Shown here: in pieces, positions 23,992 through 31,891 of the stretch
Numbering within the stretch: the stretch's first letter is position 1
Layout of the letters: each line of letters begins with the position of its first letter
DNA from: Thiovibrio sp964588325
Lineage (GTDB): Bacteria > Desulfobacterota > Desulfobulbia > Desulfobulbales > Desulfurivibrionaceae
Reading direction: 5' to 3'
DNA: 64,000 nt
Assembly (NCBI GenBank): GCA_964588325.1
Contig: CAZPOR010000014.1
Span: 4,656 to 68,655 of the forward strand
Translations under genes and position numbers: made by a program
Notes under the pieces: generated by a model
Database searches by the model: none
What the model was told of the DNA's origin: nothing
Seen by the model: the letters and a program-made list of their open reading frames with translations, nothing else

Positions 23992-25635
23992 CTATGCGGA
24001 CTCATCCCGGTTCACGAGATACTGCTGGCCAATGGAGAGTAAATTGTTGACAAACCAGTACAAGACCAGCCCGGAAGCAAAATTGAGGAACATGAAGGTG
24101 AAAATGACCGGCATGAACATCATGATCTTCTGCTGGGTGGGATCTCCGGTGGCCGGGGTCATTTTCTGCTGCAGAAACATGGTTGCCCCCATCAGCAGGG
24201 TCAGCACCGGTATCCCTCCGAGAAACGGGATATCAAAGCCGACCGACAACCGGTCGGGAGCGGCCAGGTCGGTAATCCAGAGGAAAAAAGGCGCGTGCCG
24301 CAACTCGATGGTCTGAAGCAGCACCTTGTACAGGGCGAAAAATACCGGAATCTGGATGACCATCGGCAGGCAGCCGCCCACCGGATTCACCTTGTAGGTC
24401 TGATACAGCTTGATCATCTCCTGCTGCTGCATCTGCTTGTCGTCCTTGAATTTCTCGCGCAGTTTTGCCATCTTGGGCTGAAGCTTCTGCATGGTCTTCA
24501 TGGATTTCATGCCCTTCTGGCTCACCGGCCAGAACAGCAGCTTGATGAGCACCGTCACCAGAATGATGGCCACGCCGTAATTGCCCACATAGGCATGGAG
24601 GAAATTGAGCAGATAGAGGGTCGGCTTGGCCATCACGTCAAACCAGCCGAAATTGATGCTGCGCTCCAGCTCGTGGCCGGCTTCCTTCAGCGCCCCCATG
24701 GTCTTGGGGCCGAAATACACCGAATAGGTATACTGCTGGCTCTGTCCCGGCTGGATAACATCGCTGGCTCCGGCCAGCACCGTGGTCACCCGGGTTTCAT
24801 CCTGCAGGGAAAAATGGGCGGTGTGCTGTTCGCCGGTGCGCGGAACAATGCCGCAGAGAAAATAGTTGTCCTCGTAGGCAGCCCAACTGATCTTGCCGGT
24901 GAAGCTCTTGCTCCCCTTTTTGAGATCGGCGGTATCGACTTCCTCCAACACCCCGTCGTACACGAGAGCAGGGCCAACGAAAACCATCTGGCTTTCCTTG
25001 ACAAACGGCCGGTTGTCAAGGGTCAGGTACGGCGCTCCCTGCAGGGGGGTGGCCGTCTTGTTCACCACATCGATGGTCAGCTCCAGCAGGTACTGCTGAT
25101 CCAGAAACTGCACGGTGCGAACAATCTCAAGGCCAGAGGGCAACTTGCCCCGCATGGTCAGCACCGCGCCGCCATCTTGCCCCTTTTGGAGCGGAGCAGC
25201 CTCGTACACCACCGGAGGGATGCTGCCCGGCTCAATCCCCCAGGAAAAATTCAAGGGGAGATTGTCGCCTTCCTTCGGCCGCAGCATTTCTTTATCACCG
25301 GAATCCTTGGCCAGATCCTCGCGGTAATTTTTCAGGCGAAAACTTTTCACCATGCCGCCGGTTTCCGTGACCACAGCCGAATAGAGGCTTGTCGTCACCG
25401 GGATCTCACGCCCTACTCTGCCGGCGCCGCCGGCGGGCTGGGCAGCCAAAAGGCTTACCGCGGCAACCGGCGGTGGAGCACCCGCAGGAGTTTTTTCTTC
25501 TGGCGTGCCGTTTTCAGGGGAGGAGACAACGGTGCTTTCCGTCACCGGAGGGGGGGGGGGAACAAAAAAATACTGATAACCAAGCAAAATGGCCAACGAC
25601 AGGAAGATGGCCAAAAACATTCTCTGAGTGTCCAT
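23992..25635 (-). CDS. yidC: Membrane protein insertase YidC
   Basis: Inserts and folds inner-membrane proteins, alone or with SecYEG. The 547-residue protein is the Gram-negative type: N-terminal anchor (MFLAIFLSLAILLGYQYFFV), a large periplasmic domain (about 60-330), then the conserved hydrophobic core starting NYGVAIILVTVLIKLLFWP, the coiled-coil loop KMAKLREKFKDDKQM, NPVGGCLPMVIQIPVFFALY with the hydrophilic-groove region, and three further membrane segments ending GLVLYWFVNNLLSIGQQY. Presence of a periplasmic domain supports a diderm organism. Upstream is yidD, 74 bases away. Confidence 0.97.
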   Translation of the reverse strand: MDTQRMFLAIFLSLAILLGYQYFFVPPPPPVTESTVVSSPENGTPEEKTPAGAPPPVAAVSLLAAQPAGGAGRVGREIPVTTSLYSAVVTETGGMVKSFRLKNYREDLAKDSGDKEMLRPKEGDNLPLNFSWGIEPGSIPPVVYEAAPLQKGQDGGAVLTMRGKLPSGLEIVRTVQFLDQQYLLELTIDVVNKTATPLQGAPYLTLDNRPFVKESQMVFVGPALVYDGVLEEVDTADLKKGSKSFTGKISWAAYEDNYFLCGIVPRTGEQHTAHFSLQDETRVTTVLAGASDVIQPGQSQQYTYSVYFGPKTMGALKEAGHELERSINFGWFDVMAKPTLYLLNFLHAYVGNYGVAIILVTVLIKLLFWPVSQKGMKSMKTMQKLQPKMAKLREKFKDDKQMQQQEMIKLYQTYKVNPVGGCLPMVIQIPVFFALYKVLLQTIELRHAPFFLWITDLAAPDRLSVGFDIPFLGGIPVLTLLMGATMFLQQKMTPATGDPTQQKIMMFMPVIFTFMFLNFASGLVLYWFVNNLLSIGQQYLVNRDESA

Positions 25636-25709
25636 GAAATCGATCCTCGTCAGGCTCTATTAGTTGGATGCAGGCCTGAAGCACCCGGGCAACACCACCT
25701 GCTGTCGCC

Positions 25710-25928
25710 TCAAAAAGGTTTGTCCACCGGATCATAGCCGCCGGGATGAAAGGGATGGCAGCGGAGAAGGCGGCGCGTGGCGAGATACAGGCCACGGACA
25801 GTCCCGTGGAGGGCAAGAGCCTCTATGGCATACTGTGAACAGGTGGGAGAAAAACGGCAGCTCGGCGCGAAAAGTGGAGAGATGCACAACTGGTAACACC
25901 GTATCAGGGCAATGAAAATTCTTTTCAC
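25710..25928 (-). CDS. yidD: YidD, membrane protein insertion efficiency factor
   Basis: A small cationic membrane-associated protein of about 72 residues from the GTG start at 25928 (KRIFIALIRCYQLCISPLFA). The pattern SCRFSPTCSQYAIEALALHG with two Cys and then RRLLRCHPFHPGGYDPVDKPF is diagnostic. The GTG is preferred because the longer in-frame reading upstream is not family-like. It lies between rnpA and yidC, its normal place. Confidence 0.9.
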   Translation of the reverse strand: MKRIFIALIRCYQLCISPLFAPSCRFSPTCSQYAIEALALHGTVRGLYLATRRLLRCHPFHPGGYDPVDKPF

Positions 25929-26001
25929 ATCCAAATCCTGATGGTCTCGCAACACTGTCGGGAACGTGCCGCATCCGGAAAATATGGCGGCCATCAAAAA
26001 A

Positions 26002-26388
26002 TCACGAGACCTTCAACGCCACTACGCCCGAACCTGCTCCCTTGCCGACCGCCTTTTGCCTGGCAAGAAGCGCGCCAACCGCCGCCTCGACCTCCTGCGG
26101 CGAGTTGGGGGAAAATCCGGCCCGCACGGCAAAAACCACGTCGGAGAAAGGCTCGATAAAATCTCGATTATGACGAAAAAATTCCCGGATTATCCTCTTG
26201 ATCCTGTTTCGCTGAACAGCCTGCCGTACGCCGTGGATACTTATGCCCAGTCTGTTGCCCGCACCGCTGTTCGGCGCATGGATCACGGTAAAGTTCTGAC
26301 CACGCACCCGTTTTCCCTGCTCATACACCATTCTGTACTGCCAGGGTTTGACCAGCAGCATGGCCTTGGAGAGGGGCTGGGCTTTCAT
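26002..26388 (-). CDS. rnpA: Ribonuclease P protein component
   Basis: Protein subunit of RNase P, which matures tRNA 5' ends. 128 residues. Core features: RMVYEQGKRVRGQNFTVI, NRLGISIHG and the RNR motif (AVQRNRIKRIIREFFRHN). Encoded directly downstream of rpmH in the standard order. The last 30 residues (VGALLARQKAVGKGAGSGVV) are an extension rich in Gly/Ala, not essential to the fold. Several starts are possible; M1 at 26388 or the later Met ten residues on. Confidence 0.93.
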   Translation of the reverse strand: MKAQPLSKAMLLVKPWQYRMVYEQGKRVRGQNFTVIHAPNSGAGNRLGISIHGVRQAVQRNRIKRIIREFFRHNRDFIEPFSDVVFAVRAGFSPNSPQEVEAAVGALLARQKAVGKGAGSGVVALKVS

Positions 26389-26422
26389 TCGACGAGAACG
26401 GTGCTGTTTTCCCGAAGAGCAA

Positions 26423-26560
26423 CTACACGGTCAGCCGCTTGCGTCCCTTGGCCCGGCGACGGTTGATGACGGCCCGCCCGTTTTTTGTCTGCATTCTGGC
26501 CCGAAAGCCATGGGTGCGGTGCCTTTTGAGGTTGCTCGGCTGAAAAGTTCTCTTGCTCAT
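26423..26560 (-). CDS. rpmH: Large ribosomal subunit protein bL34
   Basis: 45 residues: SKRTFQPSNLKRHRTHGFRA, then RMQTKNGRAVINRRRAKGRK and a short end RLTV. It is the classic bL34 sequence, a basic protein of the 50S exit region. Too small for many automatic gene callers. It leads the rpmH-rnpA-yidD-yidC-jag-mnmE operon. The upstream gap 26561-26753 must hold its promoter, but I see no strong -35/-10 pair. Confidence 0.96.
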   Translation of the reverse strand: MSKRTFQPSNLKRHRTHGFRARMQTKNGRAVINRRRAKGRKRLTV

Positions 26561-26753
26561 GATCGTCTTCCTTTTTCTCTTCTGTTAGGGCCTCTAGGGG
26601 CCTGCCTCTCATTTTTGCTGTCTTGCAGCATCCGGGCCTTGCGTCACGCACTCTTCCGGAAACAATAGCAAAAACGCAAAAGATTCCGCCCGGCAATAAA
26701 GCTCGCTATATTACTCAGAGCCATGCGACATGTCAAACATTTTCCCGAAGCGG

Positions 26754-28040
26754 CTACTGCTCCGAAGATTCATGGTCAAGGCCGAACAACTGCCGGACAA
26801 AAGCCAGCTTGAGCTGCGGATTGTCGTGGGGGGTGCTGTTTTTCAGAAATACCATGGGCTCGTGCAGCAGTTTGTTGACTATGGCGTTGGCCAGCATCTC
26901 CACCGAGCGCCGTTCATTCTCCGAAAGAGACTTCAGGACACCCAAGGTTTTGGCCACCTCGGCCTCCCGGATGGTGTTGGCCTTTTGCCGGAGGGCCGTT
27001 ATGGTGGGGGCCAGCTCCATGCCTTCCAGCCATTGCCCGAACTTGACCACCTCCTCGGCGACAATGCCTTCCGCCCGCAACGCCTCCTTTTCCCGCTCCG
27101 CCTTGTTCACATCGACCACGTTTTTCAGGTCGTCGATATCATAGAGGTAGACGTTGTCCAGATCATTGAGTTCCGGGTCAAGATCGCGCGGCACCGCGAT
27201 ATCGATGAGAAAAAGAGGCCTGTTCATCCGCTGCCGCATGAGCGGCTTCACCTCATCCTTGCGGAGAATCAGGTCGGTGGCCCCGGTGGAACTGACCAGA
27301 ATATCCACCTCCGCCAACTGGGAGGTCAACTCGGCCAAGCCAACGGCGGTGCCGTTAAACCGGCGGGCCAGATTGGCCGCCCGCTCCAGGGTCCGGTTGG
27401 CCACGATTACCCGGCCTATCCCCTGCCTGACCAGATGCTCGGCCGCCAGTTCAGCCATCTCCCCGGCCCCCACCAGAAGCACGGACTTGTCCCGCAGGGT
27501 GCCGAAAATCTTTTTTGCCAGCTCCACCGCCGCGTAACTGATGGAAACCGCACTGCCGCCGATATTGGTTTCGGTGCGCACCCGTTTCGCCACGGAAAAG
27601 GATTTGTGCAGCAGCCGGTTCAGGATGACGCCGGTGGTCTTCTGCTCCACCGCTTCGCGGTATGCCTGCTTCAACTGTCCGAGGATCTGGGGTTCGCCCA
27701 CCACCATGGAATCAAGACTGGCCGCCACATGGTACAGATGAGCAACCGCATCCCTGCCCTGATGCAGATAGCTGTATTGCTGGGCTTCGGCGTCGGCAAG
27801 ACCGCTCTTGGCAAAAAGAAAACCGCGCACCGCCACCGCCGCCGCAGCCGGGTCGCTGGCCACAAAAATGACCTCCACCCTGTTGCATGTGGAAAGAAAG
27901 CAGCACTCCCGGCACCCCTCGATGTTCATCAACGTAACGAGCGGCCCGGCGCAATCTCCGGAAAATGCCAGCTTCTCCCGCACCGCCACCGGAGCGGTCT
28001 TGTGATTCACGCCGATAATGACGATACTCTCAGCCAACAT
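26754..28040 (-). CDS. hemA: Glutamyl-tRNA reductase
   Basis: First committed step of C5 tetrapyrrole synthesis: NADPH reduction of glutamyl-tRNA to glutamate-1-semialdehyde. The 428 residues start with IVIIGVNHKTAPVAVREKLA, include the catalytic Cys in CFLSTCNRVEVIFVAS, the VVGEPQILGQLKQAY signature, the NADPH fold (VLLVGAGEMAELAAEHL), and LIDIAVPRDLDPEL. The C-terminal dimerisation helix is present. The start overlaps the ccsA stop by 11 bases. The partner hemL is at 39474, about 11 kb away. Confidence 0.97.
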   Translation of the reverse strand: MLAESIVIIGVNHKTAPVAVREKLAFSGDCAGPLVTLMNIEGCRECCFLSTCNRVEVIFVASDPAAAAVAVRGFLFAKSGLADAEAQQYSYLHQGRDAVAHLYHVAASLDSMVVGEPQILGQLKQAYREAVEQKTTGVILNRLLHKSFSVAKRVRTETNIGGSAVSISYAAVELAKKIFGTLRDKSVLLVGAGEMAELAAEHLVRQGIGRVIVANRTLERAANLARRFNGTAVGLAELTSQLAEVDILVSSTGATDLILRKDEVKPLMRQRMNRPLFLIDIAVPRDLDPELNDLDNVYLYDIDDLKNVVDVNKAEREKEALRAEGIVAEEVVKFGQWLEGMELAPTITALRQKANTIREAEVAKTLGVLKSLSENERRSVEMLANAIVNKLLHEPMVFLKNSTPHDNPQLKLAFVRQLFGLDHESSEQ

Positions 28041-28845
28041 AGGAGTGCACGCCTCCCAACAGATAGGTCACACCCCACAGGGTGAAAAGCACCGCGCCAA
28101 ACCCGGCGATGGCCATGATGGCCGCCCGCCTGCGCCGCCAGCCCACGGTGAGCCGCTGATGGAGGATGGCCGCATAGATGAGCCAGGTGATCAGCGACCA
28201 GGTTTCCTTGGGATCCCACTGCCAGTATGCCCCCCAGGCCTGCTTTGCCCAGACGGAACCGGTAACGATCCCCAAGGTCAGCAAGAGAAACCCCAGCGTC
28301 AGGCAATGCTGATTCAGGTTGTCCAGCGCCTCGAGAGAGGGCAGGCGGCTGTAGAATATCCCGAATTTTTTCTTCTTGATCTCCCGCTCCTGGAGCAGGT
28401 ACATCACCCCGCCGCAAAAAGCCAGGGCCATGAAGCCGTTGGCCATGATGGCGATACTGGCATGCACCGGCAGCCAGTTGCTCTTGAGGGCCGGGGCCAA
28501 TGGCCGCAATTCCTGAGAGGAGAAGGCGGCGATGAGCATCAGCAGGGAAATAAGCGGCGAAACAAAGACGCCGAAATTTTTCACCCGGTACCGCCACCAG
28601 AACGACAAGAAAGCCCAGGTCATTGACCAGGCAAAGAAGGAGACCGCTTCATGGTTGCTGGTCAGGGGAGTGTGCCCCGCGGCGACGTACCGGACAACAA
28701 AGTACACGGTGTGCAGGGTGCCGCCGACGAGAAGAATCGCCCGGGCAACGGCCCGCACCTTTTTCTGCTGGGAAAGAAAATGAGCCACATACACCGCCGT
28801 GGCCAGAAGATACAGGTACAGGGTAAGCTGAAACAACAGGGTCAT
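28030..28845 (-). CDS. ccsA: Cytochrome c assembly protein CcsA/ResC-like
   Basis: System II heme-handling membrane protein. 271 residues with about eight hydrophobic segments and the WWD-type heme-binding motif WGAYWQWDPKETWSLITW, plus conserved His at NHEAVSFFAW and HASIAIMANGF. Its presence agrees with the c-type heme chemoreceptor in this window. It lies in a heme/siroheme operon: MBL hydrolase, cysG-N, ccsA, hemA. A ResB/Ccs1 partner is not seen here. Confidence 0.92.
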   Translation of the reverse strand: MTLLFQLTLYLYLLATAVYVAHFLSQQKKVRAVARAILLVGGTLHTVYFVVRYVAAGHTPLTSNHEAVSFFAWSMTWAFLSFWWRYRVKNFGVFVSPLISLLMLIAAFSSQELRPLAPALKSNWLPVHASIAIMANGFMALAFCGGVMYLLQEREIKKKKFGIFYSRLPSLEALDNLNQHCLTLGFLLLTLGIVTGSVWAKQAWGAYWQWDPKETWSLITWLIYAAILHQRLTVGWRRRRAAIMAIAGFGAVLFTLWGVTYLLGGVHSYVG

Positions 28846-28964
28846 CGCGCCGCTCCTGAAGATTGTCTAAATCGCAAAAAGGACATGATTACAACGGGTA
28901 GTGTTTGGCAACTCTTCATTTTTCTATTACGGACCCGGACTTCCCGACCTTTCCTGCGAATCCG

Positions 28965-29660
28965 TCACGATTGCTCGTATGTCTGCCGGGCCCTCTCCAG
29001 GCAGGCAAGGGGAACATCCGCTCCCAGGACTTCCTGAATGCGGCCGGCAAGCTTCTGCCAAAGGCCAGCTTTGATCCAGGCCGCCATTTCGGGATCGGCC
29101 AGCCGGGCAAAAACCACCTTGTTCTCCGAATGCGGCCTGCCCTCGGCCAGGACGGTATCCCGCAGGGTTCCGAGGATCTCCACCAGCACCCCGTATTCGG
29201 GCCCGAATTGGACCTCCAGCGCCTGGCGCAGGGTGCTGGCCAGAGCCGGGCTTTTCCCTGCGGTGGAAACGGAAATGGAGAGATCGCCCCGCCGCGCCGT
29301 GGCCGGAAGAATGAAGTTGCACCATTTCGGCACATCCGCCACATTGAGCAGAATATTGCGCGCTTCTGCCTCGGCATGAATCCGTTCCTGCGCGAGAGGA
29401 TCATCGGTGGCGGCAATGACCAAAAATGCTCCGGCCAAATCGCCTTCCTGATACAGACGGTCCAGCCAGTCAATCGCCCCGGTCCGCAGCAACGCGGCAA
29501 GCGGTTCGCTCAACTCGGGACTGATCACCCGAACCAGAGCGCCATGGGCCAACAGCCCTTGCACCTTGCGTTCGCCAACCCGGCCGCCGCCGATGACCAC
29601 ACATTGCCGTCCGGCGATCTTGAGACAGACCGGAAAATATTGCGAATTATCGACGCCCAA
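28965..29660 (-). CDS. cysG: Siroheme synthase, N-terminal (precorrin-2 dehydrogenase/ferrochelatase) domain protein
   Basis: A 231-residue protein equivalent to the N-terminal half of CysG (or Met8p): NAD-dependent oxidation of precorrin-2 and ferrochelation to siroheme. It begins QYFPVCLKIAGRQCVVIGGGRVGERKV (NAD fold), then LVIAATDDPLAQERIHAEAE and ILLNVADVPKWCNFILPA, RRGDLSISVSTAGKSPALA. The start is probably TTG at 29660, which overlaps the last codons of the upstream MBL gene and has GGTGGAAA just before it; the ATG at 29714 is an alternative. Siroheme is the cofactor of dissimilatory sulfite reductase, consistent with a sulfate reducer. Confidence 0.87.
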   Translation of the reverse strand: MGVDNSQYFPVCLKIAGRQCVVIGGGRVGERKVQGLLAHGALVRVISPELSEPLAALLRTGAIDWLDRLYQEGDLAGAFLVIAATDDPLAQERIHAEAEARNILLNVADVPKWCNFILPATARRGDLSISVSTAGKSPALASTLRQALEVQFGPEYGVLVEILGTLRDTVLAEGRPHSENKVVFARLADPEMAAWIKAGLWQKLAGRIQEVLGADVPLACLERARQTYEQS

Positions 29661-30279
29661 GGATTTCCACCCGTATCTTTCCGGCAAGCAATGCGGCAAA
29701 TCGTTGCGCGTCATCGTCCGTCCCGACAATGGCGCCGTAATGCATGGGCACCGCGATCTTGGGCCCGATGGCAAGAGCCGCCTGCGCCGCTTCCTCGGCG
29801 GTCATCACATAGGTGCCGGAAACAGGCAGCAGGGCGATATCCGCCCGGATATCCTTCTGCTCCGGAATATAATCGGTATCCCCGGCATGGTACACCCGCA
29901 CCCCATCCACGGTGAGAATAAACCCGAGCCACCGGTTGGAATGGGGATGAAACTGCTTGTTGGTGTTGTATGCAGGGACAGCTTCGATGGTGATCCCCTG
30001 TTCCTCGCACCGTTCGCCCGGGGCAAGGGACACGATTCTGCCCTTAAGCTGTGCCGCCCCCTGCGCCTCGGCAACAATGAGGGTGGAAGGCTGCTGGATC
30101 ATCTGCACATCAGCGGGGGAGCAGTGGTCGTAGTGTTCATGGGAAATGCAGATGATATCGGCAGGCGGCAAGCCGGAACCGAGCCGGAAGGGATCGAAAT
30201 AAACGACCTTGCCACCGGCCCGCAGCAGAAACGCGTCATGGCCGAGCCACTGAAGATTTTTAAAAACGTTCTCTACCAT
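29647..30279 (-). CDS. MBL-fold metal-dependent hydrolase (UPF0173-like)
   Basis: A 210-residue metallo-beta-lactamase-fold protein. The metal site is visible: SHEHYDHCSP (HxHxDH), a later His in YHAGDTDYIPEQKDI, and VPMHYGAIVGTDDDAQRFA. Similar short MBL proteins (UPF0173/YtkL-like) have unknown substrates. It is the first gene of the operon with cysG-N, ccsA and hemA, whose stop overlaps the next gene by 14 bases. Role in tetrapyrrole metabolism is guessed from context only. Confidence 0.85.
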   Translation of the reverse strand: MVENVFKNLQWLGHDAFLLRAGGKVVYFDPFRLGSGLPPADIICISHEHYDHCSPADVQMIQQPSTLIVAEAQGAAQLKGRIVSLAPGERCEEQGITIEAVPAYNTNKQFHPHSNRWLGFILTVDGVRVYHAGDTDYIPEQKDIRADIALLPVSGTYVMTAEEAAQAALAIGPKIAVPMHYGAIVGTDDDAQRFAALLAGKIRVEILGRR

Positions 30280-30407
30280 CGCCTCCCTTCCCTGTTTGTA
30301 CCCATCCGCTCTATAATCAATTTGACGCGTTCCGCAATCTAATATAGTACAATTTCCTTACACAACTTCGCGCCTTATCCCACAACCCCTGTCCAGGAGA
30401 TCTTTCC

Positions 30408-30800
30408 ATGCCAGCAGGAACCTTTGCTGTTTCCACCTTACAGACCATGGAATTTTCCGACATCACCGCCCGGGTGCAACAGGGTGTGACCGCAAGCGGC
30501 AGGCAAGAAGGCGTCTGCCATGTCTACATTCCCCATACCACCGCCGGGGTGACCATCAATGAAGGCGCGGACCCTACGGTGCAGACCGATATCCTTGCCG
30601 CCCTGCAAAAAATCGTGCCGCGAATTCCCTACCAGCATCTGGAAGGCAACTCTCCGGCCCATGTCATGGCCGCGCTGGTCGGCAGCTCGGTGACGGTTTT
30701 TATTGAACACGGCCGGCTCCAGCTCGGCACCTGGCAGAAGATCTTTTTCTGCGAATTTGACGGTCCCCGTTCCCGCAAGGTCTTATGGCGGATTGCCTAG
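30408..30800 (+). CDS. yjbQ: YjbQ-family protein (UPF0047)
   Basis: 130 residues of the YjbQ family, implicated in E. coli as a thiamin phosphate synthase-like enzyme. Family motifs: VCHVYIPHTTAGVTINEGAD, HLEGNSPAHVMAALVGSSV, QLGTWQKIFFCEFDGPR. The GTWQ-IFFCEFDGPR ending is diagnostic. Start ATG at 30408 preceded by CAGGAGATC. Divergent from the MBL operon across a 128-base AT-rich promoter gap (TATAAT at 30313-30318). The true substrate is unsettled. Confidence 0.92.
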   Translation: MPAGTFAVSTLQTMEFSDITARVQQGVTASGRQEGVCHVYIPHTTAGVTINEGADPTVQTDILAALQKIVPRIPYQHLEGNSPAHVMAALVGSSVTVFIEHGRLQLGTWQKIFFCEFDGPRSRKVLWRIA

Positions 30801-30831
30801 CCGGCTTGGGGCAAGGGCGCACGAAAAAAGA

Positions 30832-31551
30832 TCAAAACATCCCCTTGCGCAACAGCTCCCGCTCCCGCAGGCGCACATACTGGAGAAGAGTTTCCTCTTC
30901 CCCCTTGGTAAGATCAAAAAGGATCCCATAGCAATATTTTTTATTGTCTCCCCGGGTTACCCGCATTACCTTTGCCCTGCTGATGTTCATATAGGTGCCT
31001 GCGCTCAACCCGGTTCCGGCGCCAGGAAAAAATACGGCCAGATCAAGCAGGATATCTCCGGGTTGCAGGGGGGCAAACCTGTCGGTGCAGACAAAGATCC
31101 CGTTGGCGCTGACATCTATGACCTGAAACCCCTGGCGCATTTCATTGTTATGCATGAACATGACCGTGCTGCCGTTGGGCGCCCCGACCCGATAGTTGGT
31201 CCGGCGCTGCAAGCGAAACAGGGTGGTGGGAAACTCAGTGAAGATACTGCTTTCGGTGGTGCGTGTCACCAGGACGCGCACCTTGTTCCAAACCATGGCC
31301 TCGTCCTTGAACAGGATATGAATGACCCCCTGGGTTCCGGGCCAGTCGATGGGTTTGTCGATCTCGAGCATCCGGTCATCGTAGTTGACGATGACCGTCT
31401 TGGGGGACTGATACCCGGTATGCACCAAGGAAATGAGTTCCCTTTTTTCCCGCAACCGGTCAAGGGCCATCCGGATCAACTCCGGAGACTCGGTGGATTG
31501 CGTCCCATTTTCCAAGGTTATCCATTGTCTTGACATTTTTCCATCACTCAC
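30832..31551 (-). CDS. PilZ-domain protein (c-di-GMP effector)
   Basis: A 239-residue protein with an N-terminal YcgR-like domain (to about 115) and a PilZ domain that holds both c-di-GMP signatures: RRTNYRVGAP (RxxxR) and DVSANGIFVCTD (DxSxxG). It should bind c-di-GMP and act on motility or surface attachment machinery. Architecture is like flagellar brake YcgR. Its start is 46 bases from the divergent 31597 gene. No flagellar gene is close by. Confidence 0.9.
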   Translation of the reverse strand: MSDGKMSRQWITLENGTQSTESPELIRMALDRLREKRELISLVHTGYQSPKTVIVNYDDRMLEIDKPIDWPGTQGVIHILFKDEAMVWNKVRVLVTRTTESSIFTEFPTTLFRLQRRTNYRVGAPNGSTVMFMHNNEMRQGFQVIDVSANGIFVCTDRFAPLQPGDILLDLAVFFPGAGTGLSAGTYMNISRAKVMRVTRGDNKKYCYGILFDLTKGEEETLLQYVRLRERELLRKGMF

Positions 31552-31596
31552 TGCTTTTACAAGCCATCACTTAACCCACAATTTCCGGAAGCCGCC

Positions 31597-31842
31597 ATGG
31601 ACAGCAAAAAAACACCCCCCACCCCCCTGCACGCACAAGAAATCTGCTTTGGCCTGAACCGGGAAACAGACGAACGTTCCCTCGCGGCGTTTCTGCAACG
31701 ATTCGCCGAACCCGCCTTCCTGCAGACCCTCATCCCCCGCCTGAAAGAGGAGGAAATCACCTCGCTCCTTGATTTTCTTTCCAGCCTGATGCATAAGCAT
31801 TGTAGCGAAAAGGAATACCACCGTCTGTTCCTCAAGGATTAA
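31597..31842 (+). CDS. Small hypothetical protein
   Basis: An 81-residue soluble helical protein (FGLNRETDERSLAAFLQRFA, IPRLKEEEITSLLDFLSSLM, HRLFLKD). No motif known to me. It lies between the divergent PilZ gene and ubiD (50 bases downstream), probably cotranscribed with ubiD. No good ribosome site is seen, so the start is uncertain. Confidence 0.5.
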   Translation: MDSKKTPPTPLHAQEICFGLNRETDERSLAAFLQRFAEPAFLQTLIPRLKEEEITSLLDFLSSLMHKHCSEKEYHRLFLKD

Positions 31843-31891
31843 GCCTTCATTTATACTCACAAAATAGCATACCAGCAAGGAGAGCGCAAAG

